A stretch of 64,000 nucleotides of DNA. Origin: Acheta domesticus. Lineage: Eukaryota > Arthropoda > Insecta > Orthoptera > Gryllidae. Where the stretch lies: contig JAHLJT010000631.1 of NCBI GenBank assembly GCA_031308135.1, forward strand, positions 260,316,355-260,380,354. Reading direction: 5' to 3'. Below are positions 34,653 to 53,541 of this stretch, in pieces (within the stretch, counting starts at the first letter, position 1; every line of letters begins with the position of its first letter). The notes beneath the pieces are model-generated. The model did no database searches. It was not told the DNA's origin and saw only the letters and a program-made list of their open reading frames with translations. A program made the position numbers and the translations under genes.

Positions 34653-35035
34653 CATGCCTAAAACGAAAGTCTCAGTGCGAAGTTATCAAGTTTTGTTCGC
34701 GACTTATGTGATAGTATATTCAGTACCAATGGAGTGATATTGTTCTGTAAATTCTGTCTGGTAAAAGTTACTACTGAAAGACGCTTCACCTAACTTCAAC
34801 ACTGTAACACTGCGAAACATAAGATTTGTGTAACTAGACATTCTTCACTCGAAAATAGGCAACGTCTGCTATTCGAAACCCTGAAATCAAGTTCACAATT
34901 TTTGAAAGATCTCTTCACGATGTTGGTTTCGTCTAATATTTCTTTCAAGAAACATAACAACAGATGTTTCAGACAGTTTCTTGAAAAATTTACACAGCAT
35001 CCTGTCCTCCACGAACCTAACCTCTAATCTAGTCT
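34653..35035 (+). pseudogene. Decayed hAT/CGGBP1-like transposon protein (BED-type zinc finger)
   Basis: Starts ATG CCT AAA ACG with 'MPKTKVSVRSYQ'; after a one-base frame change it reads 'DLCDSIFSTNGVILFCKFCL', then past a stop 'QHCNTAKHK', and later 'SSNISFKKHNNRCFRQFLEK'. The C-x2-C plus H-x-H pattern and the last block match hAT-derived proteins related to CGGBP1. At least one frameshift and one stop make it non-functional. No termini were located. Confidence 0.7.
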
Positions 35036-35079
35036 CAGGAATACGACTATCCGACTCCTTTTACGAAGAGATGTTGGAT

Positions 35080-35335
35080 AGAATACGGCGTAGTGTGGGG
35101 GACAGTGAGACCGACGCAAGCCGACGGTAGGTCGACGCCGGATCTCTCCATTCAGCGGGGAAGATCACCGCCCAACCTTCCTACGTTAAAACCTGCAGAA
35201 CACTTACAGGACAAATGACCTTAGCAGTTTACGCACCCGGAAACTAATCAATCTAACAAAGTGGGCTATAGATTACGTCCCTTTCTGAGAAAATCTGGAG
35301 GTAACTCTGAACAAAAATCAATCAATCGACGGAAA
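35080..35335 (-). mobile_element. SINE-like family B repeat, tail part
   Basis: Contains 'gtaggtcgacgccggatctc', 'agcggggaagatcaccgcc' and 'acgcacccggaaac', matching the distal part of the copies at 10986 and 41258, and ends in 'aaaatcaatcaatcgac'. It abuts the next family X copy. Confidence 0.6.
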
Positions 35336-35374
35336 AAACTCTTTGGTATTGATAACTTCACTAACTCACATCGT

Positions 35375-35995
35375 GGCCCCTAAAATTTGAAACCGATATT
35401 TTAGTTTTAGAGGGTACTTTACATCAGGGGCGGATCCAGACGATCACGAGGGGGAAGGGATCACCACAGATTTTTGTTAAATACACATTTTTATTGTATT
35501 GTTTTTGCAGTGTAAATATGGTTGTAGACAATACTGTTTAAATAATTACATGTCTAATATAAACATTTAAATCTATTTTGCCAAATAAAGGAAGGTAGCA
35601 AAAGAAAACTCTAGGACTTTTGGGGGTGGGGCATGGCCACCATGCCTACCCCCTGGATTCGCCATTGCTTTTCATGAAGCCCCTGGGACATTTTAAAAAT
35701 TAAAAAAGGGTCCATTGTTTTTAATTTTTTTTTGTTCGATAGTGTGAAGGACCTTTAAGAGAACGGAGGACTCATTTTCGTAGGAAACTGATTTTTCAAA
35801 AGCGCAAACGTTCAAATTTTGTTTGAGTCTTCCCAAAAATAAAATAGTAAAGATAGGTATTTTTTCTTAATGAAATCTGTTTCTTAAAGATAGATTTTGA
35901 AAAACGGCCATGTACAATTTTCCGAAAATCTCAGTACTTTTCGCGTAAATTTGCTTGGAAGTACGGGTGGGAAAAAATGCTGTTTTAGCACCACT
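35375..35995 (+). mobile_element. Family X repeat, interrupted by a hAT MITE
   Basis: Family X body: 'agagggtactttacat' is cut by the MITE and resumes at 35676 with 'gaagcccctgggacatttt', continuing through 'gatagtgtgaaggac' to the terminal 'gttttagcaccactact'. Confidence 0.7.
35425..35667. mobile_element. hAT-type MITE (243 bp) with 8-bp target duplication
   Basis: Ends CAGGGGCGGATCCAG and (reverse-complemented) CAATGGCGAATCCAG. Flanking octamers CTTTACAT (35417-35424) and CTTTTCAT (35668-35675) differ by one base. Removing it restores continuous family X sequence. Confidence 0.8.
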
Positions 35996-36194
35996 ACTTT
36001 CATTTAAATATTAAAACATTTTTATTATTGTATTTTATTAAAATTCGAACCAATTACATTAAAAATTATAAACTTAAACACCGCGTTTTGTATAAAATTG
36101 ATTTTTTTTCCTCTTTCACAAGGACTAGATATGAAGAAAACTCGGCCAAAGTCTTTTGCTAGTACATATATGTACTATACTCTACTTACAGTGT

Positions 36195-36415
36195 TATCTT
36201 ATTGTAGTATTCGTGAAAACTGTTCTTGTTAAAATATTTAATTTATTGCAGTTTTATACGATGGTATTTTATTTGTGGTTCTTAAACAGCGTGTGCTCCA
36301 CTTTTTGGAAAACCATTTTGTGTGGTTTTATTGTGCATTTTGCTGCTTTATCCGTATTACTAATTTTCAATGCGCGCAGAAAAAAAATCTAACCAGCTTC
36401 CGGGCATACGAGAGA
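36195..36415 (+). repeat. Diverged direct duplication, copy 1 (partner 36780-37045)
   Basis: Both copies contain 'ttgttaaaatatttaattta', 'ggtattttatttgtgg' versus 'cgtattttatttgtag', 'tcttaaacag' versus 'ttttaaacag', and a GCGCAG-containing segment ending with 'agcatacg' or 'ggcatacg'. The hydrophobic ORF over copy 1 (36156-36392) is not preserved in copy 2. Confidence 0.65.
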
Positions 36416-36779
36416 TGTCTATGGGTTTGTTATATACCTAGTAACTCGGAAGAAACACATATAAATAATTTCTAATTCATGGATAAATTGACAGACACTC
36501 TGCCACCTTAAGTAATGTGGGAGGAATCTACAGTTTCATTAGATGCCAAAAAACGGGAAAAACTTAAGAAAAACAATGAAACCATTTCCATTTGGACTGA
36601 AAATGTAAAAGTTTGATTAGGTTAATCCGTAATCTCTCATTCGGCGCGTACAGGTTGAATTCTCATAATCAGTGTGTCACCACATGCGATACAGCTAACG
36701 GCTTGCGGCAGGACGGCACCAAGGAAGATGCCACCCTCCATTAAATATTTGCTATTCACACTTGCATCATGGAAGAGAA

Positions 36780-37045
36780 CTATCTTATTGCACCATTCGT
36801 GGATATTATTATTGTTAAAATATTTAATTTATTGTAGTGCCATACGATTTACTTCTTTGTAGTTTTTTTAACATTTTTATTCGTATTTTATTTGTAGTTT
36901 TTAAACAGAGTACGTTCTACTGTTTGGAAAACTATTTTCTTCAACAGCATTTTTGATGCTGCAGGCCGTTAGTATTTACTAAACTAACCCCAATCATTGC
37001 CATTATGCGCAGAGTGGTACTGCACCTCAATCATCGTAGCATACG
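36780..37045 (+). repeat. Diverged direct duplication, copy 2, just upstream of the GST
   Basis: Same blocks as copy 1 in the same order; its end lies about 120 bases before the GST start codon, so it may form part of the GST promoter or 5' leader. Confidence 0.6.
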
Positions 37046-37166
37046 GTTGGTGAAACGACTTATGAAAACTTACAATTGTTAGGTTGGCAACGGATTTCAT
37101 CAAATGAAGTACGAATGCCGTGTATAGTGCCAGTGAGACAACAACAACCGATTAGGGGCTGAAAAG

Positions 37167-40100
37167 ATGGTCCCCGGGGAATTGGCCAAGCTGTACTACA
37201 CGCCGCTGGGTGCGCCAAGCCGCGCCGTGTTGCTGGCTGCACGAGCGCTGAAGATTAACCTCAACCTCTGTCCCTTGGACATGCACCGGAAGAGGGAGCA
37301 CTTGGAGGAGTGGTTTGTCAAGGTCAACCCCCAGCACCTCTTGCCGACGCTTGTAGACTCGAACTACGTCCTCTGGGAGAGCCGAGCCATCAACAAGTAC
37401 CTGGCTTTGAAGGTGTGTGAACGTATGTAGATGACGGAGGTAGTCTCAAAGAGCTCCGATGCGAAGTCGAATGAAGTGGTACAAATCTAATGGCATGCCC
37501 TCTTACGCGTTCTTCAGTGTAGAAATACAAAGTTTTAACTTAGGTAATTTGAGAAAACTACTGCATTTTTTGCTCTAAAAAAGAAAAAGTAGAAAACATT
37601 CAGAAAGGGATGCTTTACATCACATCCTTCGCTACCCAGAAACAAACACTGCCACATCGTGGTGATAATGTTTTGGAAAGGTTCTATTTCTACCTAATAT
37701 TAGCATAGCACATCTTCCTAAATATGGGATTTACCAAAACTATTCGGACACTTCTTTCGAATTAATTGACTGAGTTATTAGCGTTAACATTACTTTCAAG
37801 CAATTGCTTGTTCAGTTCTTCTCCCTCCCAAATATATTCCTCTGGATAGGTCATTGAATAATTCATCACAAATTGCCATGCCCTGGTCACGGTAATGTTG
37901 AAGACAACTCCGGATCCCAAAGTGGTGTTACACTTCCCAAGTTACAAGTTACACTTTTGACTTCTCATTCTGTCCTGTAAAGAAGGTAAGTATTCTGTCT
38001 TGTTTGCCCCCTCCAGGAGTAGCTTTTCATTTTCAGTCAATCATGTTTTACTTTTGATAAACTTAAGATGTTCCAACTTAGTACTGGATCCTGAAAAATT
38101 GCTCTTTTATTTCTGTTTCAATATACCCATCGGACATGCAGCAGCGAGAGACAGAGCACTGCGACATTTCCTGCCAGCTGTGGCCAAGCGATCTTCGACA
38201 GCAGTCGCGAGTAGACAGACTGCTTTACTTCGACATGGGCACACTTTACCAGTCTATGATCGAGTATTTCAAACCAATGTTAATCTCCGCGAAAAAACCT
38301 GAACAAGAACAACTCCTTGCTTTGGAGAACAGCTTGCGATTGCTCAACCTGTTCCTTCGGGATTCTGCCTTTGCTGCTGGAGATCATCTCACACTGGCGG
38401 ATATATCTCTCATAACTTCCATTAGCCAATTGGAACCCTATGGATATAAAATGGATGCCTCCAAGTACAATGAGGTACGACAACTGAAACAACGTAGTTT
38501 GACGAATACGTTTGTGTAAAAAGGCATCAGTCCGTTCCAACATTTGTAAACAAGCGCCTGGATTACATTTTTTGCAATAATTTGTAACATAAATTAATAA
38601 ATAAACGTTACCTTTTTCTACAAATGTAAATATTTTTTTAAAATTATTATCGAACAGTTAAATTTTCAAACGGCGCGCCGTGGCGTGAACTGATGTCTTC
38701 TTTTCAAGAATGGGAATGAAATTATAAAAGAATGAAGTTTTTTTATCATTAATACTTGAAAGCTATAAATTAGATATTTAAATTAAATATAACTAACTAA
38801 ACTAAACAAACAAGCTGTACCTCAACTTTCTCATATATTTACATGCATGACGTTACAATATTGCAATTTGTATGTTACTGTTAGCCGTCACTTGAAAAAA
38901 TCACAAAAAAAACACGTTTTAATGACAATAGGATCTATGTCATTTTCTTAAGCGCACTTTGAAAAATTCCAGTAAAATCATTAAAGAAAACTTGGAGCCA
39001 TTTTTGGGAAAATTTTGTAAATGTTCTATGGTTTCAAAATGCAGTAAGGTCGTCGTATTATCAAGTAGTACACGTAAAAATTAATAAGATTCGTTTCAAA
39101 TTCGTAGTGACTTTATAGTTGAGCCAGGTCAATCAGAAGACATTCATTTTGCAAAAAATCTTGGGCGATGTTTAAATGATAGTGATGTTCAAAGGCGGTC
39201 ACATAAACATTTTTGATTGATTTTCCGGGCACGTCATCTGCTACGGTCGTTAGTCCCGTTAGTGTATTGAAAGCTTTTGCTTGGAGGTGTCTGTGTTGCC
39301 CCTGCGGGGGATTTCTCTCCTCGGGTTTCTCCCTCCAGCGGGGAACCAGCTGAGACAAGCTCTGAGCCCCCGGAAGGTTTGTTAGTGAAATGTAGTGTAT
39401 GTGTGTGTGTCTAAGTAAGGGCTGAAGACAGGACAAGGGAGAGGAAGGAAAGCTCGAGCGCAGCCCTTGACCCATTTTTGAGATACTGCTCTGGCATTCG
39501 CCTGGTGTTGGTCGGAGGAATTACGAAATACTATTGCTCGGAGCTGCTGAACACTATTATTGTCCTCCAGACAACGGCCGAATTCGACCTAGCAAGTGGC
39601 GAGAGTTCGTCACCGTACATACTCGACCCGCTCAGAGTCGCTGGAGAGACAGCGATAATGATGGCTCTGAGCTAAACTCTGCCTGTACGTTTTTGGAGTA
39701 GGGGATACCCCCCCCCCCATGCATGTATTTCTGTCAAAATCTCGAAAGATAAAAAATTTGCAGTATTATATAAATTTCTCTATTACGTACAAGAAAGAAA
39801 AACTGAAAAATATCTTCAACTCTAAATTCCCTCTCGTTGAAATTGGAAGTATATTCCATGTACAAATTCCAGATGTTGACAAAAGAAAACGAGATTTTCA
39901 CAGTTTATTTCTTGTTTGTAATATTAATACTTTTTTCTTTAGCGTCAAAAACAGTAGAAACTATGTTTTATTGTGGAAGAGAAGTACGTGTATTATGCGC
40001 ATGCTCTCCTCGGCAATAGTAAAATTGTTTGAAACGCCAAAAGAACTACTGATTTTATTTTATAGTATTGCTAACAAAATGACAATCCCCGGCCCTAATC

Positions 40101-42384
40101 CTTCCAAAACTAACAACTTGTGGTGTTAACAGCACAAACTTTCTCGGCCGTACTTTCACGCAAAATTACGCGAAAAGTTTTCAAATTTTCGAAAAATTGT
40201 ACATGGCCTTCTTTCAAAATCTATATTCAAGGAACAGATTTCATTTAGGGAAAAAATCTCTATCTTATTAATTGTAGTTGTAGGAGGACGCCGAAAACAT
40301 TTTAAATTTTTACAATTTCAAAAAGTGAGGGTTGCATGAGAACTGCATCATTCTCTTAAAAGTATTTCACACAATCCAACAGCAAAATTTAATCAAACAC
40401 GATGGAGGCATTTTTTTTATTTTGAAAATGTCTCAGGGGTGTTATGTAAAGTACCCCTTCCCCCGAAATTATAATATCGCTTTCAAGTTCAAAGGACCGC
40501 CACATCAGCCAGATTGTGGAATATCAATTTTGAAGAAAATTGACAGAACGGTTTAGCCGCTAGCGTTGTTCATAGACGGACGGACAGATGCCTTGCCTTC
40601 ATTAGATTTTGCGGTATCAAGGACCCACAAAACATTGATTCTGGCTAAACTACATGTTAGAGATTTTTTTTTCTAAATTCAACAACTGGATTTATCCACT
40701 TTTTTTGTTACCAGGGCCCTCTAATTAGAGTTTTTCTGCCGAAAATTCGTCGTTTCTTCGAGCAGCATTATATAACTTTTTCTCTACTGCACCACTGAGT
40801 AATGCAAAAATGAGAGAGGCACACTTGCCCGGCACCTCAATTTACTTTGTGCTGGAAACAACGAACAGTTTAGCATTGAAGTCTTGTCAATAGAAGATAA
40901 ATCGCTGCAGAAGCTAGAATGTTCTTTGTCGTTTTTGAGCGGTTAAATATACTACACAGTGTAAAGTGAATTGTGCTATAAAAAAGCGTGTCATGGTTTG
41001 GAAATGGAAGTGCAGTTGAAAATGCCATTTCTAGTATCTGTCTTGTTCGAATGAGACAAACGATGGTGTCAAAATACATTTACTCTTCTCAGGATGTTTG
41101 AGACAAGAAAAAATAATATTTGGCATACTGATTTTAAAAGGGCACGTCGCTGATAATCTTGTATTATCAGCTTTTCTTGCCCTTCCAACAATAATTTACG
41201 GTATTTTTACAGTACGAGTACTTACGCAATCGGCGTCCGCTAGCGCATTAACGTGATTGATTTGATTGATTGGTGATTCCGGGCGCGCCAACTGTTAAGG
41301 TCATAAGTCCCCTAAAAGTAGCGCATGTTTTTCCTCTGTAGGGAGCGTTTGTCTTCCCCCGCTGGATGATGAGATCCGGCGCCGACCTACCTGTCGGCTA
41401 GCGGGGTTTTCCCTCCCCATGTATCTCCCACCAGCAGGGCAGCGCCCCAGCCGGGATAAACTCTAACCTCCCGACCGGTTTTCCAGCATGTGTGGTAGTG
41501 TAGTGCATGTTAATGTAAGCGTATGTAAATAAGGGTTGAAGATAAGACAAGGAAGAGAAAGAAAATATCTCGCGTGGTCCGTGGCCCGTTTGTTATAGTG
41601 CGATTTTTTTATCTCTGCCCCTCAGGCTTCTATGGCTACGATGGAATATCACTCGGCATTTCGCGTTCTTTTCCCTCGTGCCGCTAGAAGTCGCATGATT
41701 GCAAGCACTGCTTGATACGGTCGCAATCATGCGGTTTCTGGCGGCACGACTGAGAACGTCGCGAAAAACCGTGACATATTCCATCGTGAAGACGGGCCTT
41801 GAGGGGCAAAGTTAGAAAAATCACAGTGTAGGTTACTGCTCCGGCATTCGCCAGGTACTGACGAGAGAAACCGCGGACAACCGCCGATTGGCGCAGCCGG
41901 CCTCTAGACTTCTCCTCCAGACAGCGACTGAATTGGACCTAGCTATGTAGCTACTGTCTAAAATCCTGCCATCATCGACGCTGGAACCCTAGGACCTCCC
42001 GGCCAGAGGCACTGCAGAGACATCAGTTCACGCCCTGAGCCACCCTCCCGGTCCGTGAAATAGAAAAGTTGTATTTTATAAGGATTTCCTCCTCTTAGCC
42101 AGGTAGTGAGGAGCGTTCCTTTATGTAGCTTAGTTTGACTAGTTCTGCGTTAAATATTGGCGAGTGTGTGTATGACTAGAAACATACACACTGCATTTGT
42201 TATGTGAACCTAGTTCAACAGCGCAGCGTTTGTTGATTCTCAGGTGGAGCGCTGGCGTCGGAGAGTCGTTGCTGCGTTGCCGTTCTACGAAGAGGTGTCT
42301 GGCGACGCCCTGAGGGCGTCTGCGGCGTGGGCTGCTCAAAAACTGAAGCTGATGGAAAAAACACAAAAACCAACAGATTCTTGA
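37167..42384 (+). CDS. Glutathione S-transferase, delta class, complete, 3 exons
   Basis: Exons 37167-37412, 38142-38474 (the acceptor could equally be one codon later) and 42244-42384 join in phase 0 to about 239 codons, slightly longer than usual delta GSTs. The family conjugates glutathione to electrophiles in the cytosol. Exon 1 encodes the thioredoxin-fold N-domain, with the cis-proline block 'NPQHLLPTLV' and the glutathione-contacting 'WESRAI'. Exon 2 has the delta-type 'RLLYFDMGTLYQSM' and the N-capping block 'GDHLTLADISL'. Exon 3 completes the helical domain with 'VERWRRRVVAALPFYEE' and a short Lys/Gln tail. Oddity: where delta GSTs have a catalytic serine in the 'PGSAPCR' loop, this reads 'PLGAPSR', so glycine occupies that place and a serine sits three residues later. 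Intron 2 (3.8 kb) is filled with SINE, family X and MITE sequence. AATAAA lies 97 bases after the stop. Confidence 0.9.
39200..39675 (-). mobile_element. SINE-like family B repeat in GST intron 2
   Basis: Contains 'gggctgaagacaggacaagg', 'ctgctctggcattcgcctgg', 'cctccagacaacggccgaat' and 'tcgacctagcaag' in the order seen at 11290-11440. Oriented with the tRNA-like head to the right. Confidence 0.7.
40140..40795 (-). mobile_element. Family X repeat in GST intron 2
   Basis: Reverse copy with 'gacggacggacagatgcc' at about 40575, 'tatcaaggacccacaaaaca', 'taccagggccctc' and, at its right edge, the family start in reverse ('attatataactttttctcta'). Confidence 0.8.
41258..42057 (-). mobile_element. 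SINE-like family B repeat in GST intron 2, split by a MITE
   Basis: Starts 'ttgattgattggtgattccg', contains 'gatgagatccggcgccgacc', and after the MITE 'actgctccggcattcgccag', 'agacagcgactgaattgg' and 'agagacatcagttcacgcc'. It ends about 185 bases before GST exon 3. Confidence 0.8.
41596..41828. mobile_element. Foldback MITE (about 233 bp), Tc1/mariner-like
   Basis: Almost the whole element is an inverted repeat: 'gcccctcaggcttc', 'acgatggaatat' and 'gccgctagaa...cgcatgattgc' on the left pair with their complements on the right around a centre near 41710. TA dinucleotides flank it (41594-41595 and 41829-41830), and family B text continues across it. Confidence 0.75.
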
Positions 42385-42480
42385 TCGTGTACTAAGCTCC
42401 TCTGAAGAATCGAAGATTTCAGAACTTGAGCATGAACTTGAAAAGTCTTGGAATACTATTGAACAAATTGCCTCATCCCG

Positions 42481-42486
42481 AATAAA
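42481..42486 (+). terminator. Poly(A) signal AATAAA of the GST
   Basis: Canonical hexamer 97 bases after the GST stop codon. Confidence 0.6.
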
Positions 42487-42499
42487 AAACACGGATTAC

Positions 42500-43189
42500 A
42501 TTTTGTTCATAATATTTACAATTTTTCGGATGCCTGTGTGTAAGGGAGTCAAAAATCTCGAAATAATTTCTTACCAAATATATAATAGAATATTATTGGA
42601 AAAAATTTGTTCGGGCTCTTCTGTTATTTGTCGGAAAGATACTCATTTTCAGGCCGCTTTTAGAAAAAAAAATCACCTTAATTGCTGACAAGAATGTGAA
42701 ATGAGTTTTGACTTATGATTTGTCTGAGTAATCTTAAAGTTTGAAGACTACCAAAGTATCTGTGTCATATTTAACTGCCGTCGTTTGGTAAACCGCATGT
42801 CGCAAAACAGATTAGGACACAAGGTTAGACGTATCCAAGATAAGAGAAGTCGTATCTGAGCATTAAGAATCAAAATAGAAGTTAATGTCAAGTTGTAATC
42901 ACAACTACTACGTCAAATACAACCCGTGCGCAACAACCACAAACGACTTGCGTGACCTTATTCTCGTCTAATTGCAAAAAGAGGTATTTAGATGCCTGTA
43001 TTTTATTTTAAACTAGTGGCGCTTGATTTGCAATGGTTACGTAATATTATACTTCTACTTGAACCCCCAAAAGTGTTTCCAAACCCCAAGAACTGTTGAC
43101 CACGTTGGGATTCAGACTCAGGTAAATTATATTTAGCAATTAGCGTAACCACTTCAACAATAGCGACGGTGTAATAGCCTTACCCTCAC
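42500..43189. other. AT-rich intergenic DNA, no gene seen
   Basis: The 61-codon ORF at 42503 lies just after the GST poly(A) signal and has random composition. Confidence 0.45.
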
Positions 43190-43965
43190 TTTAAAAAGAA
43201 CATTGCAGTTTTCGGAAATTCGGACTTTTTAATGAAAATCGTACGAGATCGAGCAAAAAATTAAGAAAAAATTTGTAGATTTGAGAAAATTTTGTTTACA
43301 TAATTTTTAAAAGTGGTCACTATTTCACTCCAAATCACACGAAAACTGCTCATATTAAAAAAAAGACAATATTTAAAGAGAAGAGATCTTAAAGAAGAAT
43401 TTAAAAAACCGATTTGATTTAAGAAAAAATATTTTTAAGAACTTTGTAGTTAGTTGTAGAACTCCGAATTTTTTTAACTCACAATTTTCGAAAATTCAGA
43501 GGATTCCTCAAAAATCAGACCCCAAGATATTTTTAACCATTTTCTATGTTCATAAAACATTTCAAAAATTGGAGCAGTTTTTTAGAAAAATTGAACACTC
43601 CTTGAAGCTTCATGTAAAGTACCCCCAAAAATCGAAATATATGCTTCAAATTCAACGTCCAATGACATCAGACAAGAGGATTGAAGAATATTTGTTTTGG
43701 TAAATATTCTGCGTATGGTTTAGCCACTAGGGTTGTTCACACTTCACAACAGAGTATATAACTTCACAAATTGACGGACGGTCAGACACTGCCACAAACC
43801 AATTGTTCGGTATCAAGGACCCACAAAATGTGTTGGAGGAAGTTATTTACCACAAATATGAACAAGAATTATCTACTTCTTTTACACCAGGGACATAAAC
43901 TTTGCCGAAATACCGTCGTTTTTCGCTGCGTTACATAACTTTTTTCTATACTATGCGAAAAAGTA
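43190..43965 (-). mobile_element. Family X repeat
   Basis: Reverse copy: internal 'ttctcaaaaatgg'-type units in reverse, 'gacggacggtcagacactg' near 43774, 'ggtatcaaggacccacaaaa' and, at the right edge, 'cgttacataacttttttcta', the reversed start. Confidence 0.75.
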
Positions 43966-44740
43966 TTAAGGGAATTTCTATAATTAATCTAGAAGTCACA
44001 TTGTTGGTGTTCACGAAAAATGACACCTGTAATAAATTGGCATTTTGAGGGAGAGCGGTTTTCACCTGAGAGGAGCCTGTATTCTACGGTCAAAAAAAAT
44101 TGTGTTTTACTCTTTGTAACGGCTCCGTTTTGGGCTATGTGACATTTTCACGCCAATCTTCTGCAAAAATACTTCTCGTGAACTCACAAAACGCCTCTCA
44201 CTGTTTACTTTAGCCAATGCCTTGTGGCTAATATCAACTTTAGCCTGATGAAGTCCGAAACTATGCGTTAATCGTCATTCATATAACTGTAAGCCGACGT
44301 TCTAATGTACGAAATAACTGGACTCCTAACTTTAGCCGTATTCCGGACTTTAACCGTAATATATTATACCAAATAAACAGCCTAAAATTATTTTTACGCC
44401 TTAGTGAAATGGTCTATTTGATTGCGAGAAACATTTGGCACTTCACTGAATGGATGAGTAAACTGTTTTCATATTTATACTTTTTTTATATTCATTTATT
44501 TAGTACAGTTTGAGAAATAAGCAAAACAATATTTAGGGCGAGACTAATTGAAATCTTGTAAATAACGATAGGAAAAACCTTAGAAAATACTTATATCGTT
44601 AATATTTCATAATAGTATCGAATTTAATGGCAACATTCTTTTCTGGGAATGTAAGGCCCATCTCTATTTATTCTTATGTCGCGTTCACTGCCCTCACCAC
44701 CCTTCAAACAACTTGAGCGCTGCTGCGGACATTCGCACGT
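43966..44740. other. AT-rich intergenic DNA with a 'CCTGATGAAGTCCGAAAC' motif
   Basis: No gene. At 44245-44265 the words CTGATGA and GAAAC stand ten bases apart, similar to retroelement-tail motifs elsewhere in the window. Otherwise nothing recognised. Confidence 0.4.
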
Positions 44741-44749
44741 ATTGTGCGC

Positions 44750-45000
44750 GCGTTCCCATCCCACGTGCTGAGGACAAGACCGCGCGCGCGAGAGCGCTTT
44801 AAACACGTGCAGTGGGCGGGCGGGCGGGCGGGCGGCGGGCGGAGGTTGCAGGTGTCAGTCAGCTGCGGGATCAGCTGGCGTGGGTTGGCGTGGGCGATCT
44901 CGCCTCATGCGGAACGTATCCGCCCGGCGTGTGGTCCGGGTGGTCTGGCGAGGCGAGATCGCCTGAGATGTCGGAATGGATTGCTACGAAGTCGTAATGT
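44750..45000 (+). promoter_or_regulatory. CpG-rich probable promoter/5' leader of XYLB
   Basis: About 250 bases of strongly CpG-rich sequence in AT-rich surroundings, just upstream of the XYLB start: GCGCGCGCG near 44780, five GGGC repeats at about 44814-44835, and a 13-base inverted repeat 'gcgatctcgcctc' / 'gaggcgagatcgc' (near 44895 and 44951). No TATA box is evident. Confidence 0.6.
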
Positions 45001-45126
45001 TCCGAGGCGCTGCTGGGTTACGTTGTTTGATCGAAGATCGCTGAGTGGAAAATAAAAAAAAAGTGGTTGTTGATTATGATATGCGGAAACAGAGCTCCAT
45101 TCTAGTGCAGCATTCTAGATTTCTGA

Positions 45127-53541
<8,415 letters not shown>

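Noticed and set aside
36156..36392. 78-codon hydrophobic ORF that could look like a small membrane protein
   Set aside because: Lies in one copy of a diverged duplication and the frame is not kept in the other copy; T-rich DNA yields hydrophobic residues by chance.
39719..40129. 136-codon ORF in GST intron 2
   Set aside because: AT-rich, Lys/Asn/Phe-biased, lies between two repeats, no recognisable motif.
42503..42688. ORF after the GST
   Set aside because: Begins just past the GST poly(A) signal, AT-rich random composition.
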